Assembly (NCBI RefSeq): GCF_020379485.1
Contig: NC_063450.1
Coordinates: forward strand, 52,227,374 to 52,291,373
DNA length: 64,000 bases
DNA from: Brassica napus
Taxonomy: Eukaryota > Streptophyta > Magnoliopsida > Brassicales > Brassicaceae
Reading direction: 5' to 3'
In this document: in pieces, positions 37,476 through 49,228 of the stretch
Position numbering within the stretch: position 1 is the first letter of the stretch
Layout of the letters: every line of letters begins with the position of its first letter
Translations under genes and position numbers: made by a program
Notes under the pieces: model-generated
The model's input: only the letters and a program-made list of their open reading frames with translations
Database searches by the model: none
Told to the model about the DNA's origin: nothing

Positions 37476-37993
37476 AAACTGATTTCACTTCCCACGTTTT
37501 TCCATATATGTAGTTTATTGATTTGCCTTTGGATCTGAATATATAGCTAAAAGGAAGGCTTGGCCATTGTATTGACTTTTCTTCATTATATATACAAATT
37601 GTCCATTTCACTACCGCTTTCTTGCTAGTTAAGTAACTTATGACTGTACTTGTTTGACTCGCTAAGGAACACTGGATAGCTTCAGGAAAATGCTGAGTAC
37701 ATCTTTTTTCTGTTAGCTTCTCCTACAAGTAATAATGTTTGATGAAAACCCCAAACTTGGTGCTACATTACATTTCATTTTACAGAAGATTTAACATTGC
37801 GCAAGTACCTAAGGACAGGGCTACATTTTACGGTAGTAACACACACCTCTCTAGATGATCTCCCTTGCGACAGTCTTTGTGACTCTCTGTGTTTGCTTTG
37901 GTTTGGATCACTCTTGAGGAAATGACTCTGCACAAGCATTTCCTTGAATGGTCTTCTGCTTCTCTGCTACTAACCAACCTCCAGAAACCAAAC
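37476..37993. other. Convergent 3' UTR region
   Basis: Short spacer between the stops of the plus-strand NKS1-like gene and the minus-strand hydrolase. It holds the 3' UTRs of both and no other feature. Confidence 0.6.
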
Positions 37994-39421
37994 CTACCTT
38001 TTCCTAAATCTCAAGCACCGGTTGTGCTTAGTCTCGGTGATACTAGGCTCATTAGTTAGCTCTTTAGGCGGTGGATTGGTTAGAGAGAGCTTCTCCATTG
38101 CGTTTATGTACTTGCGCAGGTGCTTGATGTACTCGGGGTAAGTCTCCAGGTTGCAATGACCTCCTCCTTTCACCCACAACGGATCATACTTCTCCTTAGC
38201 CAGCTCCCACAATCGCTTCCCGTGCGAAAAATCCACAATCTCATCCTTTGTGCCCTGCAAGTCAATCACAAAACCAATCAGCATGTATCAACAGAATGAA
38301 ATGAAGACATGTTAGCTCTTACGTACATGTATGACAAGAACTTGGGAGTTGACATGGCGAATCTTGTCTATGTTCTGCAGTATTAAGACATTCAAACAAA
38401 GAGATGAGACAGACAGACTCCAAAGAGACACATCCTTTGTGTGTTTTATATTTACCTTGAAGATATCGAACCAGAGAGTCATTTTGACAGGATACAAGAC
38501 TCTAATGCCAGAGAGAATGGCGCTGTGGAGAACAACTCCTCTCAGCCTCTTCAACCTTGAAGCCATGTGCAACGTTGGCCCGCTTCCTACAGACTGTCCG
38601 TACAGAATAATCTCCTCTTGCTTGATCCCATAATCGCTTCTCAAGCAGTTGTACACTGCCTCTATGTCATAGTATGTGTTGAATTCAGACGGCTACACCA
38701 GCAAAGAACCATAACTCATGTCGGAAAAACAAACAAGCATATCTAAATCATATTATCTTAGTTTTTGAGTTAATTAAAAAAATATTTTGATTAACTATAA
38801 AAATTACATATACAAAAGAATAAACTAAACAAATTTGTGGATTTATACTACATTATTACTCAATTTAAAACGAATTTAGATAGATTTTTAGACCAATTTT
38901 TAACCAATTTAAAACAGTTTAAACCGATTTGAGTTGCTTAAATCGGTTTCGGGGCTAGCGTATACCTAGACTAATTTTTAGAACATTGGTTTTACCTTTC
39001 CTGTTGAAGCTCCATATCCTGAATAATCATAACTGTTTCAAACACCAAAAGAGAATGTAAGAACCTAACAAGAAGAACACTTAAAAGAGTTTTGAGATTT
39101 GTGATGTGTGTTATATTACCTCATGATGTTGACGCGGAGATGAGCACGGAGCTCAATGAAGAGCTCAACCATTTGACCAAGATCAGCTGCGTTGCCATGA
39201 GAATAGAGAAGCGTGAATCTCGCAAAAGGGTGTCTCCAGAACGTGGCAACGACTTTGTTACCAGACTTTGTGGTGAGCTGATGGACTTCCATGTTCTTGT
39301 CTTGCGAGACTCCGGACAAGACCAGCTTCCCTGTCTCTTCGTCGTCCGTTACACGGTACGTTGGAGGCTCTGGAGGGAAGAAGGCAAACTTTGCCGCCAC
39401 GTTTGATGTCACATTACCCAT
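37994..39421 (-). CDS. Alpha/beta hydrolase, ABHD17-like
   Basis: Five exons (39120-39421, 38996-39032, 38456-38692, 38327-38374, 37994-38254) join in frame to 294 residues. The first Met ([20 protein letters not shown]) is followed by strand/helix motifs [13 protein letters not shown] and [12 protein letters not shown]. The nucleophile elbow GQSVGSGP supplies Ser, GTKDEIVD the acid, and GGGHCNLE the His, so the catalytic triad is complete. This matches the plant/animal ABHD17 family (serine hydrolases; animal members are protein depalmitoylases). The substrate in plants is unknown to me. The N-terminal MGN raises the possibility of N-myristoylation. From memory it corresponds to At4g31020. 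Confidence 0.88.
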
Positions 39422-40499
39422 TTGATCAAAAACCCACAAGGAATCAGAGGAGAAGATGAGAACTTTCAATGAAGAGAGGAAGAAAACACAAACCCCAGAA
39501 TCTCTTTCTCTCTCTCGGTCTTTGGCTCTGTCTAAGAAAAGAATTAAAAAATTGTTTTGTTTGTTTGTTTTGTTTTTTTTTTTTTAGTAGAGGCAAGAAA
39601 ATGGAGAGAAGGTGGGGGAGGAGAGGATTGGATCCGATCTTGGCGGGTGAAATAAGAAGATTAGCTGTTTAATATGGGGATGAAACCAACTTCTTATTTA
39701 TACACCTCTTCGTTTTTATAAAGGGGGTTTGTTAGAATAATTAATAGTAGTATATGATAAAAATGTTTATTATGCATTGATCTTAGGATTTAACAAATTA
39801 GTCTATGAGATATTCATTAAAAAGTTATTAGACACAGTTTTGAAACTCGTGCATAGTTTGATAATTCTGGTGGCCTAGTATAAACCTTCTTTTAGTTAAA
39901 AAGAAATCCTATTTTATGTAACTAAAATTTTGTGTAAGCTTTTAAAACTTTTGTTTAGGTACAAGCTGAATGATTGGTCAAAAAAGAGAGATTTATTGTG
40001 TGATGTTAAGTAAGCCAAACGAATATATTAAAAACACATTTACTTTTATAAATATGATTAAAATATAAAAATGTTTAGTTTTCTCATCTATACTTGATTT
40101 GATTTTTTTAATACAGAAAGAGAATTATTATCATAATTAATGCAACCTGTATCTCTAATGGTATCATCTGATGATATCCATTTTCCACGTTTTAGTTAGT
40201 TTTGAAAAAATACAATGGACTTGATACTAAGTTGAATGTTCATTGGTAAAAAAAAAGAGAGTTAAATTTTCATGCGAATGTTCTCATCTATACTTTCATT
40301 TCATTTATTTTTACAGAAAAAAAAAGAGAGAAGGAATATCATAACAACTGCAACCTGTATCTCTAATGATATCATCTGATGATTTCTATTTCCACGTTTC
40401 AGTTAGTACTAAAATTTTAGTCAAATACATTGGACTTAGTACTAACATAATTAGTCATGTTTAATTTATGTCATTTGTGTCTTGAGGTTATATTTTACC
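39422..40499. other. Hydrolase promoter and AT-rich spacer
   Basis: Upstream of the hydrolase ATG are CT/AG-rich leader sequences (39480-39600) and then AT-rich DNA. A partial tandem duplication lies at 40080-40446. A 67-codon plus-strand ORF over the leader is not convincing. Confidence 0.5.
40080..40446. repeat. Diverged tandem duplication, period about 200 bp
   Basis: Both 40140-40236 and 40346-40446 contain 'tgcaacctgtatctctaatg', 'tatcatctgatgat' and 'tccacgttt.agttagt'. Both are preceded by 'ttctcatctatact'. Confidence 0.65.
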
Positions 40500-41013
40500 C
40501 CCTCTTCCGGAACGCGTTAGGCGCTAGTCGGACGGTCGGGTTGAGCCTAGCGCCTAAAGAAAAAATCGGAGATTAATCGGAAATTATGCGGGGTAAAATT
40601 TTTAGACTGTTTACTATGTTATAAAACATGTTAATCTTTAATTGTGTATAACATTAATACATTTCCATGTTTAAAATTGTATAAAACACACAAATAGAAT
40701 ATATAAACTTAATATAGTGTATTTTTCATCAAAATTATGAATATAAATGATATTTATAAAATTTTAGATCAAATAAATAAATAAAAATATTATTAAAAAA
40801 AAAATAGATTAGACGGTTGCCTAGGCGGTTAGGCGGCCGTCTAAGCGGCTAGGCGGCCATTTAGACGGTCTAGACGGAGAAAATCGAATATCCAATTTTT
40901 TTAATCGATTTGGCATAAATCGGCGTAGAAAAATGACGCGTAGGCAGCCGCCCAAACGGCTAGGCGGTTAGGCTGCCGACCAGACGGCTAGGCGGCCGAT
41001 TTTTAAAACAGGG
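40500..41013. mobile_element. 'ctaggcgg'-rich element with 8-9 bp target duplication
   Basis: The GC-rich word ggctaggcggcc and variants are clustered at both ends around an AT-rich core. ATTTTACC(C) occurs at 40492-40500 and again at 41014-41022, looking like a target-site duplication. Ends read CCCTCTTCC and AACAGGG, so only about 4 bp are inverted. A non-autonomous hAT or MULE is possible; the class is not settled. Confidence 0.5.
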
Positions 41014-41072
41014 ATTTTACCCTTTACAATGATCTCTTTCTTTTGTTTTCTCGCTTGGGTTTTAAACAAATA

Positions 41073-41100
41073 CTAGACTTTGATCCGCGCACCTGCGCGG
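41073..41100 (-). mobile_element. Helitron 3' terminus (minus-oriented)
   Basis: The perfect hairpin CCGCGC-ACCT-GCGCGG at 41085-41100 is followed on the minus strand by ATCAAAGTCTAG and then T. That is a canonical Helitron 3' end. The body would lie to the right of it; I could not fix the 5' end. Confidence 0.75.
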
Positions 41101-41159
41101 ATTTATATTTTGAAAAATATGTTGATATTTGTTTTTCATGTAATTATTAATGTTTGGCA

Positions 41160-41814
41160 AAATGAATCTGAGGAACAGAACCGATACCGATACCGATCCA
41201 AAAATATAGTACCAAACTCGAACATAAATTGATTAAATATTCAGAGTTATTCAAAATTTTGTTATTTAGAGAACCGAATCTGATCCAAACCGAAGTATTC
41301 GGGTACCCGAATTATCTAAAAATAGATTTATATACTTATATATATATTAATTATTTTTAGATTTAACGTATATAAAACATCAAGAATGATACTTTTAAAT
41401 TAGTTTAAATACTTGAAAATATATATAGATAGTCAAAAGTAAATATCTGAAATAGTTAAAGTATACTCAAATCACCAAAAATACTTAAAATAATTATTGA
41501 TTCTGTGTCCAAAATTTTAAATCAAGCCAATTGATATGTTAAGCTTAGGTATTCTGACATATGTTATTCAAATTTATAGGTAATATATTATTTTATTTTT
41601 AGATTTTGAGAAATTTAAAATATATAATGATTTAAAACTATAAAAATAATTTAAATAGATTATCAAAACCCGAACCAAACCCGCAAAGATCCGAATTGAA
41701 CTCAAACCAAAATTTAGAAACATCCTAATAGGGCTGAAATCTTTGACCCCAAAATATACGAAACGCAAACCGATCAGAACCAAACCTGTGTGGGTACCCG
41801 AAAGCCCATCCCTA
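41160..41814 (-). repeat. 'ttcggat/gggttc'-rich repeat, family copy 2
   Basis: Contains dense 'accgatacc', 'gggtacccg' and 'cgaaccaaaccc' words and ends 'gggtacccgaaagcccatcccta' (split: gggtacccgaaag, cccatcccta). It is the reverse complement of the start of the 15572 copy. Confidence 0.5.
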
Positions 41815-42759
41815 GTCATTATTATATATCGTATATTGTCATCATATAATTAATCGTATTTTATACGTACCATCATATAAGTAATCATATAATTAATAGT
41901 ATTTTATACGTATCATCATATAAATAATTACATATATTATATTTTTAAAACTTAATATGAAATATAAAAACCATAATTTGAGTTGGTATTTCAAATTGAG
42001 CTCTGTGTTTTATTTTTCTTATATATATTGACAACATTTTTGTATAATGGTTATTGAAAAATAGTTTAGTAAAAATCCATTTTTGAATATATATATATAT
42101 ATATTTTAATCAATTTTTTGATATAAATCAACTTTGAATTATTATTTTGATTTGAAATATGTATATAAAGTTTAAATTTTGTTTTATGGTTAGTTTGGAA
42201 AATAAAAGTTTTAGGCAACTAGATTGAGCCATTTTCGTATATTTTAAAACTGGCTCAGATAGATAGTTTCTTATAATATGATGTACTTTTAATTTTTCTT
42301 AATAACATAAGTCCATTATTTTTTTTCTTAATACTACTATTCTTGTTTCCAAACAAAATTAATCTAAACTATTAAAACTGAAGTACAAATAAATCTTAAC
42401 CCTAAGTTTTCCTCAATAATTACTATCCATTGCCATTGACCTTATAAATAGCAATTTCTATAAAAATTGTTACGAAATTGCCTAATATTTAGCTACCTAA
42501 TAAATTTAGAAGATATGCAATCCTTCATTTAATATAAATCAAAATAAAAAATTCAATTTTGCAATCCATAAAAAAACTATAAAATAGATTAAGTTATCAG
42601 ATTAATTTATTGGTTTATTGAAAATTAAATTAATAAAAATCGTTTAAATTTTTAGAATAATAAAAATAACTCAGTTATATTTAATTAATTAGTCTCTTCT
42701 AATTTAATTAGTCCAAGAATGTATGTATTTAATTTTAAACGTTTACAAAAGTAAATACT

Positions 42760-42787
42760 CCGTGCGGACGCACGGATCAAGATCTAG
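42760..42787 (+). mobile_element. Helitron 3' terminus (plus-oriented)
   Basis: The hairpin CCGTGC-GGAC-GCACGG (42760-42775) is followed by ATCAAGATCTAG and T. It is the same terminus type as 41073 but in the opposite direction, so the 3' ends point away from each other across about 1.7 kb. Confidence 0.75.
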
Positions 42788-44204
42788 TTTTTTTTTAAAA
42801 GACTACAATCCATGTTTCCAAACACTCCAAATTTTTTTAATAGTCCTATTTAAGTTTCCAAACACTCCAATTTTATACTTGAGTTTTAATAATATAGATA
42901 CACATGTCTTGCGTCTTGAAATTGAAATTGGAATTACACAAGAATGCAAGGGCTAGGATTTGGTCAAAGGCTGCAAGTGATGGCCTTCAGTATAATTGCT
43001 GTCAGAGACTCAGACATTCCCCCTCAATTTTTTTCTTCTCCTTGCCCCCTCCCATCTTCCTAAATTATCATCTTTAAGTACTACTAGTTGTACTGTTTAT
43101 TTATCTTTTTGTCTCGATTTCACTTTACAATTTCTTGTCTCATTAGTACAATAAAAAAACAAAGGAAACATTTCTCGTTTGGACAACTCTGCTTTTAATT
43201 TCTGACACTAATCTGTGTGCTTTGGAATTTGTCAGCTTCAGATTTTGACCATAGAAATTACTATAGCAAATGGTGAAAAACACAATTAAATAAATGATGA
43301 ACTCTAACGTTTAACTGGGCAATGGCCCTTGAAACCCGCCATATTAATGAGAAAATTACAGGTTGTCAATAAACAGCACTTGCAGACTGGTCGTCACAGA
43401 TATAACTATTTACTGCGAATGAATCTACCTGATCTGCTTTAAGAAGTCTAGTATAGTACTGATGAATATGCTAACCTAACCAAGTGAAAAAGTAAATGCT
43501 AGCTAGTGTAGTAGTACATTTAATCATTGCATATCATGTACTGTACGATCTATATAGCATATTTACACGAGTTCGTCTAAAATGATGTAAATCTTTGTTT
43601 TGTTTGTAACTATATTTTGATGATATTTCTAACAAAATACACAATAGATTTTGATCTGGATACTTTGTTAGCCACCTGGGAGCTGTGACCTCGACCACCT
43701 TTTTTATTTGTAATACCATTAAGACAAAATACACTGTTTTAGTTTCAAAAAAAAAAAAAAAAACACTGTTTTAGTTTTTTTTTGTCAATCAAAACCTTAT
43801 ACAATTGCATGTTCAGCTTTTAAAACATTGTGCTTGGTCCAAAAGAGAGAATAGTGTCTTGAGTCAACAAAGGCATGAGTTTTGTGTGGAAGTTTGAGCT
43901 CTTGAATCTTGATCATCGTTTGCCCCCCCAAAAAATATCATAATCATCAACTCGACCACCCAAGAAAATCAAAAGCCAAGAAAAACATAACATACCCTAC
44001 CATATTGAAGATTACTTCACAAGTATGCATAAACCCAAAAGCCCTAAGGGCCTCTTTTGTAGGTTTGCTTACTGTGGACATGACAAAAATAGCCTATGTT
44101 TATCTTATGTGTCTATATGAAAATAAATAAACCTGAAGAATGGTTTGTGTGGTAGAAACACAAAACTCCAGTGGAGGGTTTTAATGGTGGATAGTGGATA
44201 GTAC
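42788..44204. other. Intergenic, no gene seen
   Basis: AT-rich sequence without a supported reading frame. A poly-A run lies near 43748-43763. The right part is the likely 3' flank of the DLDG1 pseudogene. Confidence 0.5.
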
Positions 44205-46068
44205 TTAATGACGTTTCATCTCTTGAAATATGTTGGAAACTCTCGGAGACAATCTTGGAAGGAATTTAAACAGCTCCACAAGAGCGAAAAGAAAGTTTCA
44301 AAATGCAGAAAGAGATAATGAGCAAAGAAGAAGAAACAAAGGTGCCAAAAGATGAGAAGAGAAGATGACCCAGAGCTTAACACAAGCGTCCATAACAACG
44401 GGAACGAGGCAGATAAAAATGGTTATCGTATATTTCTCAACTTCGAGACCATAATGCTCCATTATAATCTCTAACAATGCCTCCCTATCCAGATTCAGAA
44501 TGGTACCTACAAGAAGACGCATCAAGTTGAATACCTTTCTCTGCACACTACTATAAGTTACTGAAACTGTAACATCTTGGTTTTTACATTCAGTTAATTG
44601 TTACATTTACCCCAAGAAAATGTCGGTGATAAGGATGATCAGAAAGGCTTTTCCAGTGTCTGAAATGTTGTTTATGATTTTATATCCTGTAAATTTCAAC
44701 AAGGCTACCGGAAAAAGGATTATCATGTTAACAAAATAGGCTTAACAGCTAGTAGTAGTTTGAAATGAAACTTAAAATATCATTGTAGGTTGGTGAAATT
44801 TTGAACTTACTCTAACCCTGATTGGCGTACAAAAGAGCAAACAACGAGATTCCAAACACCATACCAGACCATATGTTGGCAAATGCTTTCCGGTTCTCTA
44901 ATCTCCACTCTTCTCGCAGCTCTAAGCTGTTTAAGAAACCAAAGGTAGGAACAAAAAACACACAGTGTGAGTCTATGCGTGGAAACAAGATGACATCAAG
45001 CAAATCAAAAGCTGTGGCGTTGTGTCTTACGCTTTACCCCCGCAACTCCCACCATAAATCATCATCAGAGAGAAGCGGAGATTTGCCAATTTCGACTTCA
45101 AGATGGTACCTAGCTTTCTCTCTATTCAGTTCCTTTACCATTTCTAGCTTCTGACTACGTCTCACATCAAGTGTCTGCGAAGCAAGTGGTAGTCTTTACA
45201 TATCTGTAAGTAAAAAGCACAGACTGAATAATCAAACTAGGAACTAAACAATGTAAACAGAGACATAGTATGAGAAACTTAAACAGTAGTAAATGAAGGA
45301 CCTGTCTAAAAAGGGCATGAGTACATAATCATGGGCTAAAATGTCCAATGCCCATGGTATGAGGGTCGATACCGCCAAAAATTTAGCCTGCAGAGTTACA
45401 ATGAGCATTGATCAGTCTTATGGAAGAACATTATACTCAACAACATAGTAACAAGCTAAGCTGCATAGTGAAATGATCTCATAACTCACAGATTTTGAAG
45501 ATGCATAACGAAAAACACGAACTTCTTATGGAATATCATCGTCCTCCTCTACTCCTAAAACCGTATCCCTCACCATTTTAACCAACCCTCTTTCTGGAAC
45601 AATCAACTCATCAAGTTCTGATCTGTCGTCACTTCCCTCACCTCCTCGGCTCCAGGACTCAAGTAAACTATCATCTGAATCCACAATCCAATCCTCCCAT
45701 TTCTTGCTCACATCACCATCATAAGCATTGTCACCAATCTCCTCCTGACCTTCCCCTAGCTCCACAATGGCCTCTGCTCGTGTCTTCCAAGCCTCGAATT
45801 TCTCTTCATCGGACATCTCATCATCCTTTTCAAACTCAGCTGTCTCCTCAACGATGTCGTCATCCCTCAAACCAAATCATCATCAAAGAAAAACCTCTGC
45901 CACCAGCTTCTTCTCCTCTTTTATTACCCGTGTGACTTTCCTTCTCTTACCCCGCAATGAAATCGAGTGACAAGGACTGTAACCGAGAGAGGATGATTCA
46001 GGAACAGAGTTTTGGCTAGTGAATGATAAGCAGTGGTGTAAGACCAATGACGAGCTCATCAAGGACAT
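44205..46068 (-). pseudogene. DLDG1: Broken DLDG1 / CemA-like chloroplast envelope gene
   Basis: Exons on the minus strand match the CemA-like family of plastid inner-envelope proteins involved in H+ transport. The N-terminal part is transit-peptide-like (ATG at 46068 or 46059). Next come an acidic segment, then 'IPWALDILAHDYVLMPFLDR', 'LELREEWRLENRKAFANIW', membrane segments such as 'MVFGISLFALLYANQ', 'IIMEHYGLEVEK', and the end 'FQEMKRH' with TAA at 44205-44207. The frame is broken three times: an apparent extra T near 45888, a missing G about 20 bases on, and a TAA at about 45522-45524 where a Tyr codon is expected in the IPYEVRVF context. This looks like a decayed copy; sequencing error is an alternative for the two indels. 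From memory it corresponds to At4g31040. Confidence 0.75.
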
Positions 46069-46796
46069 GAATCAAACCCAACATTGTTTGTACTGTAGTT
46101 TAAGGCAGCAAAACAGAGTCTTCAAAGAAACCTAGACAAACCAGGTTTCTTTGTAAAATGTCAGTAGCTTTACAATACCTAGATGAAGATGGAAGATAGA
46201 TAGAGCCACGCTCTTTTCTTGTTATCTTCTTCCTGTACAATAACTGTTATCCATAAAGATTGCTTCTTTTTTTTTCAAATATTTACATAGGAAATATTTT
46301 TTATTTGGCTAAAATTTTCAATAAAAAAAGAAAATATTTGACTAGCATCTCCAAATATCAGTGTTAAGGAGTGACAAAAGTCTAGCAGCTTTGTTACACT
46401 CTTGTAACGTCTTCAACATGAAGATCTTATCCACACAAATGGTTATCGGCAGTTTGTGACACTGTGAGTTGGCTTGGAGAGAAGAGTGTTTGCATGAAAC
46501 CCAAGGCAAAGGAAGCTCTGCTCACAAAAGTGTTTCTTTTTTCCAAATAAAATGATGCAGTTTGGATACTTCTTTCTGATGTTGTCAGGAGGCGAATACA
46601 AGAAGTAGCTCAGGTTCCAAAAAAACCTTCCACATGATGTATCTTCTCAAACACTCACAAGGACTTCAATTGTTGGAACATTCTTCGAGAGAGTGCATCA
46701 GTGATGCTACTTTTGAACTCCAGAGAGAGAACAGTGCTCAGACAAAATCTTCATATAGAACGCCGAGATTTTCCTTGGTTATCTACAGTCTGTAAT

Positions 46797-48596
46797 TCAG
46801 GATTCAACTTTACTGAATCCGTAGCTTTTCTTCAGTCCTCGCCTCTGCATAACTCTCCTCACTTCTTCTGCACCATAGCAATTACCAGATTCTGCGTGAA
46901 TCTTGCTGAGCAACACGTAATTTGCTGGATTGTCAGGCTCAGATATCATTAACTCACTTGCAATGATCTCATGTGCAACATCACGCCTGTCATGAATCTC
47001 GCAAGCAGATAGCAGAGAATTCCATATTCTTGCGCTTGGTTTCATGGGCATATTTTTAACAGCCTGAACAGCATCGTCGATCTTCCCAGACCTGCCAAGA
47101 AGATTGATATAGCAAGCATAGTGCTCCACTGTGAGTGTCATTCGGTTAATCTTTTCAGCTTCCGTGAATATCGTTTGAGCTTCTTCTACCAGACCAGCAT
47201 GGTTACAAGCCGATAAAACTGCAAGAAAAGCCATTGCATCTGGTTTCTCTCCACTCTTAATCATCTCTTGAAAGATCTCTAAAGCTTCTGAACCATACCC
47301 ATGAAGACCGTATGCATTTATCATTGAGCTCCATGACACAACATCTTTCTCATTAAGTTGATAAAACACTTTACGCGCAGCAAGAAGACTCCCACACTTC
47401 GCATACATATCTATGAGGGCGTTTCCCAATAAGATACTCGAGATGAAGCCACGTTTCAGGATGTAAGAATGGATTCTAGATGAAAAACTCAATGATGCTG
47501 AATGTTTGCAAGCTGAGACAACGGCCAACAGAGTAACCGAGTTGGGTTCAGTTCCTTCTTCTCTCATTTGACTTAACAGATTCATAGCTTTAGAGCAGTC
47601 TCCACCTTCTGCATAGCCACCAATCATTGAACTCCACATTACAACATCTCTAACTTTTGATTCTTCGAATACTAACCTAGCGAGACGTACATTACCACAT
47701 CTGCAGTACATGGTCACAAGAGCAGATGTTAACCGATCATCAGAACCAAATCCGCTACGAAACGAAAATCCATGAATCTCCTTAACCAGCCTTAATCCAG
47801 AACCCAATGCTCCACACGCAGGTAGAATAGACATCAGCGTTACACGATTAGGCCTCAAGTTTTCTCTCTGCATTGCTAGAAACAAACCAACGCCCATCTC
47901 GTAGTTACAATTCGCAACGCAACCAGAGATCATAGCGGTCCATGAAACCTCATTCTTCACCTCCATTTGATCAAACACATGAAAAGCCCTTGCAGGATCA
48001 TCAAACTTCAAGTACATATCAACCAACGCCGTTGACAAGAGAACAGACCCCTGCATCCTCTCATTAACAAGAAAAAGAGCATGAAGCATTCTCGCTACCT
48101 TACTACTCCTTCCCACACGAGTGCAGAGAGCTAATAGAGACGCAACTAGCTCAGACTTCGGAACAAATCCATCAAAATACATCTCATTTACCAACTTCAC
48201 CGCTTCACACAACAACCCATCCTGGCAATAACAATTAACAATAGAGCAATAGCTAACGGTATCTCTTTCAAGCATTTCATCGAACACGTTGCGAGCAGAG
48301 AATGTGTTAGATAATTTAACGTACATAGAGACGAGGGAATTGGAGACAACGGTGTCACGATCAGCGCCTGACTTGAGACAAAGGCAATGAAGCTGTTCGT
48401 TGATTAAGAAAGGCTCTTGCTGAAAAGAGCAAGCTTTGATGACGGAAGGAAGAATCGATGTGAAGCCATCAGTGCCTAAAGGATGAATCTTTTGCTTGTA
48501 GAGTCTCAACGCTTCGTCGTGGAGTTGTTCTGAGACCAATCTCTTTAGCTTATTGCCGAGATCCAAGTTTAGGCGGGAAGGGAAAGATCTCGCCAT
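46797..48596 (-). CDS. PLS-class pentatricopeptide repeat protein with E motif
   Basis: A single intronless frame of 599 residues, as usual for plant PPR genes. The PPR units are clear: 'SNSLVSMYVKLSNTFSARNV', 'DTVSYCSIVNCYCQDG', 'LSTALVDMYLKFDDPARAF', 'VSWTAMISGCV', 'LGNALIDMYAKCGSLLAARK' and 'VVSWSSMINAYGLHGYGSEA'. The C-terminal E region 'HYACYINLLGRSGKIDDA' through 'SARIWNSLLSACEIH' ends 'GLKKSYGFSKVES', with no DYW domain. Such proteins bind organelle RNA and act in C-to-U editing or maturation, recruiting a deaminase in trans. The N-terminus is basic with few acidic residues, fitting organelle targeting. From memory it corresponds to At4g31070. It is intact and lies 130 bp from a divergent tRNA gene. 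Confidence 0.92.
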   Translation of the reverse strand: MARSFPSRLNLDLGNKLKRLVSEQLHDEALRLYKQKIHPLGTDGFTSILPSVIKACSFQQEPFLINEQLHCLCLKSGADRDTVVSNSLVSMYVKLSNTFSARNVFDEMLERDTVSYCSIVNCYCQDGLLCEAVKLVNEMYFDGFVPKSELVASLLALCTRVGRSSKVARMLHALFLVNERMQGSVLLSTALVDMYLKFDDPARAFHVFDQMEVKNEVSWTAMISGCVANCNYEMGVGLFLAMQRENLRPNRVTLMSILPACGALGSGLRLVKEIHGFSFRSGFGSDDRLTSALVTMYCRCGNVRLARLVFEESKVRDVVMWSSMIGGYAEGGDCSKAMNLLSQMREEGTEPNSVTLLAVVSACKHSASLSFSSRIHSYILKRGFISSILLGNALIDMYAKCGSLLAARKVFYQLNEKDVVSWSSMINAYGLHGYGSEALEIFQEMIKSGEKPDAMAFLAVLSACNHAGLVEEAQTIFTEAEKINRMTLTVEHYACYINLLGRSGKIDDAVQAVKNMPMKPSARIWNSLLSACEIHDRRDVAHEIIASELMISEPDNPANYVLLSKIHAESGNCYGAEEVRRVMQRRGLKKSYGFSKVES

Positions 48597-48725
48597 TATA
48601 TATGAAAGCTAAAAGACTATACGAACGAACATACGATTGATTAATAAATGATATTACAAATTAACGAACTTCATTATCCAAGTTGTGTATAAATTTTATA
48701 TAGAGGTCGATAACGGGAACAACAA

Positions 48726-48803
48726 GCACCCATGGCCTAATGGATAAGGCGCTGCGCTTGACTTCTAATCAAGCGATTATGGGTTCGAGTCCCACTGGGT
48801 GTG
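48726..48803 (+). tRNA. tRNA-Arg(UCU)-like gene with 5 extra bases
   Basis: Acceptor GCACCCA (48726-48732) pairs with TGGGTGT (48796-48802). The D arm is GCCT-AATGGATA-AGGC, the anticodon loop CTTCTAA gives UCU, and the T loop TTCGAGT is standard. A CAA motif just upstream and a T5 run downstream (about 48816) are usual plant Pol III signals. However, six bases separate the D arm from the five-base anticodon stem instead of one, giving about 78 nt rather than 73. The extra bases partly extend the stem (CGCTTGA/TCAAGCG). It may be a functional variant or a tRNA pseudogene. Confidence 0.75.
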
Positions 48804-49228
48804 TCTATTCAATTATTTTTGTCGGTAATTAGATTTGAAAGCCCATTAAAGTTGGGATGGGGATCACGTGGCTTTACGGGTGGAACTAGAGCTCCTCCCC
48901 ACACCCCTATTTTCCCTATGCGTGTGTCTGCTGTGTCCTTTTGAAGTTATACATGTTTGTAGACTTGTAGTTGAGATTATGTAATTGCAATTTATGCTGA
49001 CATTTGATTTTTTTGTATAGTAATGGACACTAATGGTATGCTGTGAATTGCTAAAGCTGCTTATAAGTTTGATTCTGGTCTGAGTTGATACAACAAGAGA
49101 ATAGGTTCTTGGTGAGTAAATAATGTCGTAAACTATGATAGTTTTACCTTAAATTTATTTAACATAATTTAAACTTTATGGACGTGTTAAATGATTTTTT
49201 TTTTTTTTTGTGGAAAACTGGTTTGTTA
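48804..49228. other. Spacer with remains of a WAKL 3' flank
   Basis: The sequence 'ttgagattatgtaattgcaatttatgctgacattt' (split: ttgagattatgta, atttatgctgacattt) near 48970 resembles the regions after both WAKL copies (51850 and 55690). It suggests a third, otherwise deleted member of the tandem array. Confidence 0.45.

Noticed and set aside
39469..39672. 67-codon ORF upstream of the hydrolase
   Set aside because: Lies over the hydrolase leader and promoter and is composed of poly-K/F text from A/T runs.
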